Positions 9,952 through 18,654 are shown, counted from the first letter of the stretch. The stretch is DNA of 59,270 nt from an uncultured Oscillospiraceae bacterium (GCA_947626495.1 CANQSJ010000014.1:1-59270), one strand, 5' to 3'. The notes: generated by a model from the sequence alone, not told the origin. Program-made: numbers and translations.

Positions 9952-11115
9952 TTATGCCAGGATGGCGTCGGCCAGCGCCTCCAGGGCGGGGATATCGGTA
10001 TCCTTGAGCGTGGAGGTGATGGTGACCACCGGCTCCACCTGGGTGATGTTCTTCATGCCGTCCACCACGGCCTTCATGGTCTTGGCGGCGGAGGGGGCCC
10101 AGGAGCCGTTTTGCACGTAGCCCACCGTCCGGTTCTGGTACGCCTTGGCGGCCAGATGGTGGAGGAAATCCTCCATGGGCGGGAACACCCCCGCGTCGTA
10201 GCTGGAGGCGGCCAGGATCAGCTTGCCGTAGCGGAAGGCGTCCTCCACGGCCTCGGCCATGTCGTCCCGGGTCAGGTCGAAGAAGGCCACCTTCTTCGCG
10301 CCCTTCCTCTCCAGGATCTCCGCCAGCACCCGGGCGGCGTGGAGGGTGTTGCCGTGGATGGAGGCGCAGGCGATGGTGACGCCCTCGTCCTCGGGCTGAT
10401 AGCTGCTCCACAGCTGATATTTGCCGATGTAGAAGCCCAGGTTTTCGGTGAGGATGGGCCCGTGCAGGGGGCAGATCACGTTCACCGGCGCGCCGGAGAG
10501 CTTTTTGAGAAGGGTCTGCACCGGGCCGCCGTACTTGCCCACGATGTTGAAATAGTACCGCCGGGCCTCGCAGGTCCAGTCCTCGTCGGCGTGGCGCACG
10601 CCGAACTTGCCGAAGGCGTCCGCGGAGAACAGCACGCCCTCGCTGGATTCAAAGCTCACCATGGCCTCCGGCCAGTGGACCATGGGGGCCAGGAAGAAGG
10701 TCAGGGTGTGGCTGCCCAGCTCCAGCGTGCCGCCCTCGCCCACGGTCACCAGCCGGTCCTCCGGCAGGGGCAGGGTGGGGAAGAACTGGCCCAGCATGGT
10801 GAAGGTCTTCTTGTTGCCCACCAGCTTCATGTCGGGATAGCGCTCAGCCAGCAGCTGGATGGACCCGGCGTGGTCCGGCTCCATGTGGTGGATCACCAGG
10901 TAGTCCGGCGCCTTGCCGTCCAGGGCCTCGGTGACGTTCTCCAGCCACTGGACCGCGCCCCGCTTGTCCACGGTGTCCATGACGGCGATCTTCTCGTCGA
11001 AAATGATATAGGAATTGTAGGCCATACCATTGGGCACGTGGTACTGGCTCTCAAACAGGTCGATGTCCTCGTCGTCCACGCCCACATAAGCGACGGACTT
11101 GGTGATGTTTTCCAT
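9952..11115 (-). CDS. FprA-type A flavoprotein (O2/NO reductase)
   Basis: Protein of 387 residues with two domains. The N-terminal metallo-beta-lactamase-like diiron domain has the HxExDH motif (H77, E79, D81, H82) plus later metal ligands in the WPEAM and CPLHGPIL regions. The C-terminal flavodoxin domain, from about residue 255, has the FMN loop ASIHGNT. Enzymes of this family in anaerobes reduce oxygen to water or nitric oxide to nitrous oxide, taking electrons from rubredoxin or F420H2. No rubredoxin is encoded nearby. It is a single-gene unit with a strong promoter and its own terminator, consistent with oxygen or NO protection of a strict anaerobe. Confidence 0.93.
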   Translation of the reverse strand: MENITKSVAYVGVDDEDIDLFESQYHVPNGMAYNSYIIFDEKIAVMDTVDKRGAVQWLENVTEALDGKAPDYLVIHHMEPDHAGSIQLLAERYPDMKLVGNKKTFTMLGQFFPTLPLPEDRLVTVGEGGTLELGSHTLTFFLAPMVHWPEAMVSFESSEGVLFSADAFGKFGVRHADEDWTCEARRYYFNIVGKYGGPVQTLLKKLSGAPVNVICPLHGPILTENLGFYIGKYQLWSSYQPEDEGVTIACASIHGNTLHAARVLAEILERKGAKKVAFFDLTRDDMAEAVEDAFRYGKLILAASSYDAGVFPPMEDFLHHLAAKAYQNRTVGYVQNGSWAPSAAKTMKAVVDGMKNITQVEPVVTITSTLKDTDIPALEALADAILA

Positions 11116-11148
11116 GGCTTGTCCTCCTGCGTTGATCTTCAGGCAGTC

Positions 11149-11177
11149 ATTGTATCATTTTACCGGGGCTTTGTAAA
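11149..11177 (-). promoter_or_regulatory. Promoter of the FprA flavoprotein gene
   Basis: Read leftward, TTTACA (11172-11177), 17-base spacer, TACAAT (11149-11154), about 35 bases before the start codon. Confidence 0.7.
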
Positions 11178-11199
11178 GCCGGGGCGCCGCCCCGCGCCG

Positions 11200-11577
11200 T
11201 TATTTTTTGTCCGCGAAGACGGCGGCCTCCCGGATCCAGTCCATCAGCTCGTCGTCGATCTCCTCCTCCGCGGCGATGAGCACGTGGTGGGTCCACCGCT
11301 CGGGGTAGGGCTCCGTGGCCTGGTCGATCCGCGGGCTGGAGAGCCGGCGGCGCAGGCCGAAGGTGACGGTGATGTAGCGCTCCGGCCGCCGGGCCTTGGG
11401 CCGGACGGGCAGCAGGCTCACCGCCGCGAACATGTGGCAGACGTAAAAGGAGATCTGGGTCTTCTGGACCCGGATGCGGACGTTGTCCACCTCCGCCAGC
11501 ACCCGCCCCTGGAAGAGCTCGTACAGCGCCGCCGCGCCGGGATTTTTCGCGAAAAACAGCCGGATCTCCTCTTCCAT
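11200..11577 (-). CDS. DUF5655 domain protein
   Basis: Protein of 125 residues starting at 11577 behind GGAGG. It has the DUF5655 pattern: a helical N-terminal half (IRLFFAKNPGAAALYELFQ), a KTQISFYVCHMFAAVSL segment, and a TVTFGLRRRL strand followed by RWTHHV. No catalytic residues are known for this family, which is often annotated as related to phage or transport proteins without proof. It lies alone, between the flavoprotein and sortase genes, and reads away from the sortase gene. The palindromes at 11642-11752 sit in the shared upstream region and could influence both genes. Confidence 0.75.
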   Translation of the reverse strand: MEEEIRLFFAKNPGAAALYELFQGRVLAEVDNVRIRVQKTQISFYVCHMFAAVSLLPVRPKARRPERYITVTFGLRRRLSSPRIDQATEPYPERWTHHVLIAAEEEIDDELMDWIREAAVFADKK

Positions 11578-11621
11578 GGGACCGTTCCTCCGTCAATGCA
11601 TAGAATGGGATGCGCGGATGA

Positions 11622-11650
11622 TTGAAAAAAGGTTACAAATGTGGTATAAT
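11622..11650 (+). promoter_or_regulatory. Promoter of the sortase gene
   Basis: TTGAAA (11622-11627), 17-base spacer and perfect TATAAT (11645-11650). The -10 box lies inside the left arm of the first palindrome (11642-11674), so a protein bound there, or a hairpin in early RNA, could affect initiation. Confidence 0.65.
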
Positions 11651-11752
11651 AGCGCTGCAATCGCTATTATACCAGCGAATACCGGTCGCGCTCCTGGCAA
11701 ACGCCAGAACCGCGCGACATGGTATGATGGCGCTGCAATCGCTATTATACCA
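11642..11752 (+). repeat. Tandem palindromic repeat in the sortase upstream region
   Basis: Copy one (11642-11674) is TGGTATAATAGCG, seven bases CTGCAAT, then CGCTATTATACCA, a perfect 13-bp dyad. Copy two (11720-11752) keeps the loop and right arm exactly and has TGGTATGATGGCG as left arm (two changes). The copies are 78 bases apart. Each arm contains a TATAAT or its complement. Possible roles are a dimeric-repressor operator, a divergent promoter, or RNA hairpins in the 5' leader. Confidence 0.7.
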
Positions 11753-11814
11753 GCAAATCAAGAGATCAACGTGAGCCTTCCCCCGCGGGGGAAGATGGGA
11801 TTGGAGGCGCAGCC

Positions 11815-12885
11815 ATGGCAGAGGGAGGACGTCATCTTCGCCCGGACCAGAGCGGGCAGCCGTCGCGGCCGGTCCGCCGCCAGGCCCCTCAGGAGCAGCA
11901 GCCGGTCCGCCGTCAGGCCCCTCAGGAGCAGCAGCCGGTCCGTCGCCAGGCTCCCCAGGGGCAGCAGCAGGCCCGCCGCCCGGCCCGGCAGCAGCCGGCG
12001 CGGGTCCGGTGGGAGGAGGAGCCCGCTCCCCGGCGTCCGCGCCAGGTGGAGGTGGAACCGGCCTCTTACCGGCGCCGGCGGCGCCGCGGAGGGAGCCGGC
12101 TCCCCCTGATCCTCCTGGTGGTGGTGCTGGTGGGCGGCATGCTCTTCTCCGGCATCAAGCTGGTGAGCATCATGCTGGATTACAGGCACGACCGCACCGC
12201 CTATGACGAGCTGGCCGAGGCGGCCATCTCCGCGCTGGCGGAGCCGGACGTCACCACCGCCCCGGACGCCACCCCGGACCCCAACGCCACTCCGGCGGCC
12301 CCCGTCCGCTCGGAGGTGCCCATCGCGGTGGACTGGGATCTGCTGCGGGAGAAGAACAGCGACATCGTGGGATGGCTCTTTGATCCCGGCGGCATCAGCT
12401 ACCCGGTGATGCAGACCTCCGACAACTCCTATTATCTGCACCGGGGCTGGGACAAACAGCCCAACACCGCCGGCAGCCTCTTCGCGGACACCAACGTCAC
12501 CGCGGGGGTGATCCACAGCAACTTCATCATCTACGGCCACAACATGAAGGACGGGTCCATGTTCGCCTCCATCATGAAATATGTGGATCAGTCCTATTAC
12601 GACGAGCACAAGGTGATGTATTATCTCACGCCCCAGCAGAACTACCGGGTGGAGTTGATCGCCGCCCACATCGTGGAGTCCACGATGGACAATTTCCCCA
12701 CCTATTTCTCCGACGACGGGGTGTACGGGGACTATCTGAACAACATCACGTCCCACTCCTTCTTCCGGACCACCGCCCAGGTGACCACGGAGTATCAGCT
12801 GATCACCATGTCCACCTGCGACTATTCCTCCGGCTACAACGACCCGCGCCTGCTGCTCCACGGGCTGCTGGTGCCCATCCAATAA
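11815..12885 (+). CDS. Class B sortase with repeat-rich N-terminal tail
   Basis: Protein of 356 residues from ATG 11815, preceded by GGAGG at seven bases. Residues 1-94 form a basic, Gln/Pro/Arg-rich tail with three 11-residue repeats (RRQAPQEQQPV type). One membrane helix spans about 95-118 and the catalytic domain follows outside the cell. His242 (YGHNMKDGSMF), Cys335 (TMSTCDYS) and Arg345 (NDPRLLLHG) form the sortase triad, in the class B arrangement. Sortases cleave sorting signals of surface proteins and join them to peptidoglycan or pilin. No substrate or pilin gene is adjacent. The long N-terminal tail is unusual and probably cytoplasmic. Confidence 0.9.
   Translation: MAEGGRHLRPDQSGQPSRPVRRQAPQEQQPVRRQAPQEQQPVRRQAPQGQQQARRPARQQPARVRWEEEPAPRRPRQVEVEPASYRRRRRRGGSRLPLILLVVVLVGGMLFSGIKLVSIMLDYRHDRTAYDELAEAAISALAEPDVTTAPDATPDPNATPAAPVRSEVPIAVDWDLLREKNSDIVGWLFDPGGISYPVMQTSDNSYYLHRGWDKQPNTAGSLFADTNVTAGVIHSNFIIYGHNMKDGSMFASIMKYVDQSYYDEHKVMYYLTPQQNYRVELIAAHIVESTMDNFPTYFSDDGVYGDYLNNITSHSFFRTTAQVTTEYQLITMSTCDYSSGYNDPRLLLHGLLVPIQ
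11869..11967 (+). repeat. Three in-frame 33-bp tandem repeats in the sortase gene
   Basis: Copies begin at 11869, 11902 and 11935, each starting CCGGTCCG and encoding an 11-residue P-V-R-R-Q-A-P-Q-(E/G)-Q-Q unit. The near identity suggests recent expansion by slippage. Confidence 0.9.
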
Positions 12886-12896
12886 GGCTTTATGGG

Positions 12897-12932
12897 AGAC
12901 CGGACGGCTTATGCCGTCCGGTCTTTTTTTCG
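12897..12932. terminator. Shared terminator between the sortase and YfhO genes
   Basis: Stem AGACCGGACGGC/GCCGTCCGGTCT with loop TTAT and a T run on the + strand. The stop codon of the leftward YfhO gene (12909-12911) lies in the loop, so the last codons of that gene form half of the sortase terminator. Confidence 0.85.
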
Positions 12933-15485
12933 CTGCAGGAGCGCCGTCAGGGCGCAGGCGGCCGCGGCCAGGGCGGTGATGCAGCTGCCGGGGATGAGCC
13001 CGGGGGAGACGTAGCGCATCTCTAGGGTGTGGCTGCCCGCCGGGACGGGGATGGCCGTGAGACAGCCCTGGATCTCCTCCGCCTGCACCCGCTCTCCGTC
13101 CAGGGTGATCCGCCAGGCGCCGTCATAAGGCAGGGTGAGCACCAGCAGCCCGTCCCCCTCCCCGGCGGTGAAGCGGCCGGTGAAGTGGCTGCCGGAGAGC
13201 TTTTGCAGCGCGCAGCCCCCCGGTATCAGGGCGTCCCGGTAGGCGGCCAGCGCGTCCAGATCCTCCGTGGCGAAGGAGGCCCCCGCCAGGGTCATGGCGG
13301 AGCCGGCCTGGACCCGGACGGTGACCCGGTCCCCTGCGGAGAAGTCGCCCAGGTACAGACTGCCGTTCATCTGGGCGGTGCCGTACAGGGAGAGGAAGGC
13401 GTCGTTGACGAAGACCATCACCCCGGGGAAGTCCTCCAGGGAGATCTGTCCGTAGAGGGGACCGTCCGCCGCCGGCTCCACGGTGTAGGTCACCGCGCCG
13501 GAGGAGGCGCCGTCCGCCAGCTCGTAGCGTCCGCCGCCGGCGTCCGTCAGGCCCTCCGTATCCCGGGACACCACCGTCCCGGCGGTATAGATGCTCCGGC
13601 CCACCTCCGGGGCGGCGGCGGCGAACAGTCCGTCCAGATACCCGAAGCAGTCCTCGGCCTCCACCGGCGCGGCCATGGCGGCATCCGCCGTCCAGCCCAG
13701 GGGCAGGGCGTAGGGGTTGCGCCAGGTGGTATAGGCCCCGGCGGAGCCCACCGGCTCATAGGGCTTGGAGAGGGAGGCGGCGGTGACGTAGCCCACCCCC
13801 AGGAGGCTGTCCGCCGCGGCGGTGACACCGGAATCGTACAGGGCGAACAGGTCCTTATACCGGCTCAGACCCATCCGGCCCAGCAGATCCAGGTTCTTTT
13901 GGGACAGGGTGGAGCCGTAGTGGGTGAGCCCGTCGTAGCCGAAGAGCATGCTCTCGCACCGGTCCATGGCGAAGCTGTCCGGGCTCTCCGTGCGGATGAG
14001 CTGTCCGTCCGTGTCCGCCAGGGCCAGGGCCGCGGCCTTATCCGTGACGTAGGCCGCCCACTGGGCCGGATCGGCGGAGCCGGCGGTGAGCTCGGAGAGG
14101 GTGCCGGCGGCGTTCTGGCCCAGCTCCGCGGCGTGGAGCACCACCAGCAGCGCCGCGGCCACCGCCGCGGTATGCCGGCCCTGGCCCGGCCGCAGGATGA
14201 GATACAGCGCCCCGGCGCAGGCCGCCGAGAGGGCGACGGTGCCCGGCACGACGGAGGCGTCGATGAAGGGGTATGTCCGGCCGATGAAGGCCAGGGCCGC
14301 GCTGAGCGCCGTCAGCGCCGGGATCAGCAGCAGGTGCCAGGGGCGGGCGCCCTCCCGCAGACCGGCCAGGGCCCCGTCCGCCCCGGCGATGAGCAGGAAG
14401 CTGAAAAGGAAGCTGTAGCGATAATTGTACCAGGTGGGCACGTTCATGCCGTGCCAGATAAGATCCGCCGCCGAGATGAGAAACGACAGCGCGATCACCG
14501 CCGTGAGCCCCGCCATGGCCAGCCGCCGCCGCAGGGGCACCGTCCGGTTCAGCAGATACATCCCAGCCAGTCCTACCGTCACCGTGCCGCAGAAGATGTT
14601 GGGCAGGCCCACAGGGGTCAGCTCCTCGTAGTTGAAGGCCCCGGGGAACAGCTTGGAAAAGAGGGCGCGGGGCGGGAATTTGGCCGTGAGGGTGAACGCC
14701 TCCAGGCTGAGGCCCGCCTTGCCCCCCATCAGGGACATGGCCGCCGGCAGCAGGATCACCGCCGCCAGCGCCCCCGCCGCCAGACTGGACAGGGCGAAGG
14801 CGACCAGCCGGCCCGGCACGCCTCCCCGGGCGGGACGGGTCCCGGCCAGCAGCTCCGCCAGGAAGAACAGCACCGAGAACAGGCACAGGATATAGCCGAT
14901 ATAAAAGTTGCAGATCAGGGCCGCCGCCAGGCTCAGCACGTAGGTCCACTTGCCCCGGCCCTCCGCCAGCCGGGAGACCCCCAGCGCCACGATGGGCAGC
15001 AGGATCACGCTGTCCTGCCACAGGTAGCCAATGGCGTAGGCGCACATATAACCCGTCATGCCGTAGGCCGCCGCGGGCAGGAGAAGCCGCCAGCCGTAGC
15101 CCCGGCGCTGGCCGCAGTACACCGCCATGGTCAGGCCGCAAAGCCCCGCGCGCAGGATGTACAGCACGCTCACCGCCTCCAGCATCCGCTCCCGGGGGAA
15201 CAGACAGGCCAGCGCGTTCAGCGGACTGGCCAGATAGTAGGCGATCACGCCCATCATGTTGCCACCCAGGGCCATGCTGGGCAGATACAGCGCGCTGGCC
15301 CGGCCGGAGAGCACGTCCCGCAGGGAATAGAGGAACGCCACGTACTGCTGGGACATATCCAGCACGCCCAGACTCCGGCTGCCGAAGGGGCAGATCCCCT
15401 CCAGGGCGAACACCAGCGTCATCAGTCCCGCCGGCAGCAAAAACGCCGCCGCCAGGATGGGGGATCGTCTTTCCTTGCTTTTCAT
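12909..15485 (-). CDS. YfhO-family membrane protein (GT-C-like)
   Basis: Protein of 858 residues starting at 15485 (MKSKERRSPILAAAF). The first 450 residues hold about a dozen membrane helices, with the family's early loop GSRSLGVLDMSQQYVAFL carrying an acidic residue. Residues 480-830 form an extracytoplasmic beta-rich domain, and one membrane helix is C-terminal. YfhO of B. subtilis is linked to lipoteichoic-acid glycosylation and is built like GT-C glycosyltransferases that use undecaprenyl-phosphate sugars. A second family member is encoded at 30564-33263. This copy has its own promoter and stands apart from the glycan operon. Donor and acceptor are unknown. Confidence 0.88.
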   Translation of the reverse strand: MKSKERRSPILAAAFLLPAGLMTLVFALEGICPFGSRSLGVLDMSQQYVAFLYSLRDVLSGRASALYLPSMALGGNMMGVIAYYLASPLNALACLFPRERMLEAVSVLYILRAGLCGLTMAVYCGQRRGYGWRLLLPAAAYGMTGYMCAYAIGYLWQDSVILLPIVALGVSRLAEGRGKWTYVLSLAAALICNFYIGYILCLFSVLFFLAELLAGTRPARGGVPGRLVAFALSSLAAGALAAVILLPAAMSLMGGKAGLSLEAFTLTAKFPPRALFSKLFPGAFNYEELTPVGLPNIFCGTVTVGLAGMYLLNRTVPLRRRLAMAGLTAVIALSFLISAADLIWHGMNVPTWYNYRYSFLFSFLLIAGADGALAGLREGARPWHLLLIPALTALSAALAFIGRTYPFIDASVVPGTVALSAACAGALYLILRPGQGRHTAAVAAALLVVLHAAELGQNAAGTLSELTAGSADPAQWAAYVTDKAAALALADTDGQLIRTESPDSFAMDRCESMLFGYDGLTHYGSTLSQKNLDLLGRMGLSRYKDLFALYDSGVTAAADSLLGVGYVTAASLSKPYEPVGSAGAYTTWRNPYALPLGWTADAAMAAPVEAEDCFGYLDGLFAAAAPEVGRSIYTAGTVVSRDTEGLTDAGGGRYELADGASSGAVTYTVEPAADGPLYGQISLEDFPGVMVFVNDAFLSLYGTAQMNGSLYLGDFSAGDRVTVRVQAGSAMTLAGASFATEDLDALAAYRDALIPGGCALQKLSGSHFTGRFTAGEGDGLLVLTLPYDGAWRITLDGERVQAEEIQGCLTAIPVPAGSHTLEMRYVSPGLIPGSCITALAAAACALTALLQRKKDRTA

Positions 15486-15548
15486 GGGCGCCCTCCGGTT
15501 GTCGCAGTCTCTGCCGCTCCGCGGACAGGCGGGAGCGGGAACACCCCT

Positions 15549-15577
15549 ATTATAGCAAATCTTCCCCGTGGGGACAA
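15549..15577 (-). promoter_or_regulatory. Promoter of the first YfhO gene
   Basis: Read leftward, TTGTCC (15572-15577), 17-base spacer and perfect TATAAT (15549-15554 on the + strand). Confidence 0.65.
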
Positions 15578-15619
15578 GAGACCCTGTCCGACTCCGCGAT
15601 CTTGACAGAGCGGGAAAAC

Positions 15620-15648
15620 TTGACACGATATGTTGTATCGGGTATAAT
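15620..15648 (+). promoter_or_regulatory. Promoter of the small lipoprotein gene
   Basis: Perfect TTGACA (15620-15625), 17-base spacer, perfect TATAAT (15643-15648). It is divergent from the YfhO promoter only about 45 bases away. Confidence 0.8.
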
Positions 15649-15705
15649 ATGACGGATATTGTGTAAACCAAAATTATCCAACAGCATTTACAAAGGAGAT
15701 TCATC

Positions 15706-16140
15706 ATGAAAAAAATCGCCGCGCTGCTGATAGCGCTTTGTATGGTATTGACGCTGTGCGCCTGCGGGTCCGGCTCCGAGACCAAGGAGGAGCCCCAGGC
15801 TGAGACCCAGGCCACCGAGATGCCCTCCGTGACCGCGCCTCCCGCCAGCGAGGGGGGAGACAGCGGGATGGTGGCCGCGGACGACAACACCGCCCCCGAC
15901 GCTGATCTGTCCGGCGGCTCCGACCTCACCAGCGAGGAGGCCAAGCTGGCCCTGAGCATGCAGGGCAAGGACGTGGCCCTGCTGATCGAGCAGATCGGCG
16001 AGCCCAACAGCACCTACTATGCCACCAGCTGCATCGCGCCGGACGGCGGCGCGGAGGACGGACAGCTGCGCTATGACGGCTTCACCGTCACCACCCTCCG
16101 GTACCCCGACGGGCAGGAGATCATCATGGGGGTATTCTGA
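15706..16140 (+). CDS. Small secreted lipoprotein, unknown function
   Basis: Protein of 144 residues from ATG 15706 after AAAGGAGA. A lipoprotein signal (MKKIAALLIALCMVLTLCAC, lipid-modified Cys at residue 20) is followed by a Glu/Thr/Pro-rich linker to about residue 70. A small folded part from about 75 (EEAKLALSMQGKDVALLIEQIGEPNSTYYATSC) ends in TLRYPDGQEIIMGVF. The last part resembles the small BamE/SmpA-like fold seen in many short lipoproteins, where a variable-length helix is followed by the phrase 'GEPN...Y'; this is a guess. It is the only gene of its unit, under a consensus promoter, with a terminator at 16155-16188. Confidence 0.75.
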   Translation: MKKIAALLIALCMVLTLCACGSGSETKEEPQAETQATEMPSVTAPPASEGGDSGMVAADDNTAPDADLSGGSDLTSEEAKLALSMQGKDVALLIEQIGEPNSTYYATSCIAPDGGAEDGQLRYDGFTVTTLRYPDGQEIIMGVF

Positions 16141-16154
16141 GCCCAAGCACCCGC

Positions 16155-16188
16155 GCCGCCGCTTCCCCCGGGAAGCGGCGGCCTTTCT
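16155..16188 (+). terminator. Terminator of the small lipoprotein gene
   Basis: Stem GCCGCCGCTTCC/GGAAGCGGCGGC with a CCCG loop, followed by CTTTCTG. The T run is weak. Confidence 0.65.
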
Positions 16189-16259
16189 GAGGGGACCGAA
16201 CCGTCCCCGGAACACATTACCGGCGCCGGAGCGCGCCACAGCGGCAGAGGAGAAGCGTT

Positions 16260-17810
16260 ATGAGGACCGAACGGACCCGGGATCAGCAGCTGTTCATCAA
16301 TATGGCGGCGCAGATCGTCTATTTTGCGGTCATGTCCCTCAGCAGCTTCTTTCTGACGCCTTTTTTGTTGTCCAAGCTGGGCCGGGAGGCATACGGCTTC
16401 GTGGGCCTGGCCAACAACTTCAGCAGCTACGCCCAGATCATGGTCACGGCGCTGAACGCCATGGCCTCCCGGTTCATCACCATCAGCATCCACCGGGAGG
16501 ATTATGAGACCGCCAACCAGTATTTCACGTCCCTGCTGTTCGCCAACGCCCTGATCGCGGCGGTGCTGGCGGTGCCGGCGATTCTGGTGGTGGCGTTTTT
16601 GGACAAGCTTCTCAACGTGCCGGCGGGCATCGTGGGGGACGTGCAGCTATTGTGGGGACTGATCTTCCTGCAGTTTTTGCTGGGCGTGGTCACCTACAAC
16701 CTCAACAGCGCCACCTATGTCCACGACCGGCTGGACCTGGAGTACAGCCGCTATACCATCTCGGAGCTGCTGCGGGCGGGCATGCTGGTGCTGGCGTTCC
16801 GGTTCCTGCCGCCCCACGTATACTATCTGGGCGTGACGGCGGTGATCTGCTACGTCTACCGGACGGTGGTCAGCTACGGCTTCACCCGACGACTGCTGCC
16901 CCAGGTGCGGATCCGCCGGTCCTACTTCCGCATGGCCCGGATCAAAGAGCTGCTCAGCGCGGGTATCTGGAACAGCATTCTGCAGCTGAGCCAGATCCTC
17001 CTCAACGGGCTGGATCTGCTGATCTCCAATTTGATGGTGAGCGCCGACGCCATGGGCTCGGTGTCCATCGCCAAGAACCTGCCCATCCTCATCAACTCCG
17101 CCTTCAACGCCATCTCCTACGCCTTCCTGCCCCAGCTGAACATCAGCTACGCCAAGGGGGACATGAAGGACATCCAGGAAAAGCTGGTGTTCTCGGTGAA
17201 GCTGCTGGGCATGATCGCCTGCATCCCGCTGGCCTGCGTGTTCTTCTTCGCGGACACCTTCTTCGACCTGTGGTCGCCGGGCCAGAACGGCGAGCTGCTG
17301 CGCATCATCGCCGTGGCGGCCATGGTGGCGACGCCGCTGTCCTACTCCATGGCAGGGCTGCTCAACGCCTTTTATGTGACCAACCGGCTGAAGGACGAGG
17401 CGATCTACCAGATCAGCCTGTCCGTGATCACCCTGATCATCGTGTTCGCGGCGCTGCATGTGGTGACCGCCGAGCGGGCCAGGATCCTGATCATCGTGGG
17501 CGTCAGCTCCGTGGTGACGGGGGTGGGCTACCTCACCTTCGTGCCGCTGTATGTGGCCAGGATGATGAAAATGAAGTGGACCACCTTTTATGTCCCGGCG
17601 CTGAAGTGTCTGCCGGTGACGGCCATGGTCATGGCGGTGGGCTGGGCGGCCCGGCACTTCATCGCCGCCACCGGCTGGATCGGCCTGATCGCCGAGTGCG
17701 TCGTCACGGGCGTGGCGGGGCTGGCCATAAGCTTCGTGGTGCTGCTGAACGGGGACGACCGGCGGCGGCTGCTGGCGCTGGTCCGCAGCCGGACCGGCGG
17801 GGCGCAGTGA
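16260..17810 (+). CDS. Polysaccharide flippase (Wzx-like, MOP superfamily)
   Basis: Protein of 516 residues with about 14 predicted membrane helices and no large soluble domain. The N-terminus (NMAAQIVYFAVMSLSSFFLTPFLLSKLGREAYGFVGL) is the usual start of the oligosaccharide flippases that move lipid-linked repeat units across the membrane. It lies 12 bases before a LicD gene and is transcribed away from the leftward glycan operon at 19-33 kb. It is the only flippase in the window, so it may serve that pathway, although it is not in the same transcript. Confidence 0.88.
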   Translation: MRTERTRDQQLFINMAAQIVYFAVMSLSSFFLTPFLLSKLGREAYGFVGLANNFSSYAQIMVTALNAMASRFITISIHREDYETANQYFTSLLFANALIAAVLAVPAILVVAFLDKLLNVPAGIVGDVQLLWGLIFLQFLLGVVTYNLNSATYVHDRLDLEYSRYTISELLRAGMLVLAFRFLPPHVYYLGVTAVICYVYRTVVSYGFTRRLLPQVRIRRSYFRMARIKELLSAGIWNSILQLSQILLNGLDLLISNLMVSADAMGSVSIAKNLPILINSAFNAISYAFLPQLNISYAKGDMKDIQEKLVFSVKLLGMIACIPLACVFFFADTFFDLWSPGQNGELLRIIAVAAMVATPLSYSMAGLLNAFYVTNRLKDEAIYQISLSVITLIIVFAALHVVTAERARILIIVGVSSVVTGVGYLTFVPLYVARMMKMKWTTFYVPALKCLPVTAMVMAVGWAARHFIAATGWIGLIAECVVTGVAGLAISFVVLLNGDDRRRLLALVRSRTGGAQ

Positions 17811-17822
17811 GGAGGACGGAGC

Positions 17823-18653
17823 ATGGATGTGGATGTCAGAGCCGTCCAGCGGCGTGAGCTGGAAATATTGAAGGAGGTCGCCGCCCTGTGCGGCCGCCAC
17901 GGCCTGCGCTGGTGGGCGGACGGGGGCACCTGCCTGGGGGCGGTGCGCCATCAGGGCTTCATCCCCTGGGACGACGACGTGGACATCGCCATGCCCCGGG
18001 AGGATTTTGAGCGGTTCCGCCGCATCGCGCCCCAGGAGCTGCCGGAGCATCTGGCGCTGCAGGATTATGACCGCATCCGCCACCCGGCCCACTCCATCCT
18101 GAAGGTCCACGACCGGCGCACCACCTTCGTGGAGGCGCCGCTGGTGGGCCGGACCGACGCCTATACGGGGATCTTCCTGGACATCTTCTGCTACGACGGG
18201 TACCCCGATCCGGGCCCGGAGCGGGACCGGCTGGACCGGCAGCTGCGGTTTCTCAAGCGGCTGAACGGCTTTCTGCGGGCCCGCTGGTCCGACACCGTCA
18301 CGGTGGGGCAGAAGGTGCGCTATGTGCTGATGAGCCCCCTGCGGCTGGGGATGGACTACAGCTGGGCCAGCCGGAAGCGGGACGAGCTGATCGGGCGGCT
18401 GAGCATCGACGACGCCCCCTGGGCCAACGAGTGCCTGGGGTGGGTGATCTACCCCAGCCGGTGCGTGCGCCGGACGGTGGAGCTGCCCTTCGAGGACATG
18501 ATGATCCCCTGCCCGGCGGGCACGGACGAGTACCTCACGGTGCTGTACGGCGACTATATGCAGCCGCCTCCGCCGGAGGAGCGCAACCCCGGCCATCCGG
18601 TGGCCTGGTTCAGCATGGACCGGTCCTACCTGGACCGCTGGTGGGAGAAATGA
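17823..18653 (+). CDS. LicD-family phosphotransferase
   Basis: Protein of 276 residues. The N-terminal half carries the LicD nucleotidyltransferase-like signature: ADGGTCLGAVRH, then FIPWDDDVDIAM with the metal-binding aspartates, and LDIFCYDGYP further on. LicD proteins move phosphocholine from CDP-choline to surface sugars, and related proteins transfer ribitol or glycerol phosphate. No choline uptake or CDP-choline genes are visible here, so the transferred group is open. It is co-transcribed with the flippase (12-base gap) and followed by a strong terminator. It probably decorates the same glycan. Confidence 0.9.
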   Translation: MDVDVRAVQRRELEILKEVAALCGRHGLRWWADGGTCLGAVRHQGFIPWDDDVDIAMPREDFERFRRIAPQELPEHLALQDYDRIRHPAHSILKVHDRRTTFVEAPLVGRTDAYTGIFLDIFCYDGYPDPGPERDRLDRQLRFLKRLNGFLRARWSDTVTVGQKVRYVLMSPLRLGMDYSWASRKRDELIGRLSIDDAPWANECLGWVIYPSRCVRRTVELPFEDMMIPCPAGTDEYLTVLYGDYMQPPPPEERNPGHPVAWFSMDRSYLDRWWEK

Positions 18654-18654
18654 C

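Noticed and set aside
11642-11752. CRISPR array in the sortase upstream region
   Set aside because: Only two palindromic copies with no regular spacers and no cas genes nearby.
13029-15605. Very long + strand frame (858 codons) opposite the YfhO gene
   Set aside because: Composition is Gln/Gly/Arg/His rich without domains; it is a shadow of the membrane-protein gene.
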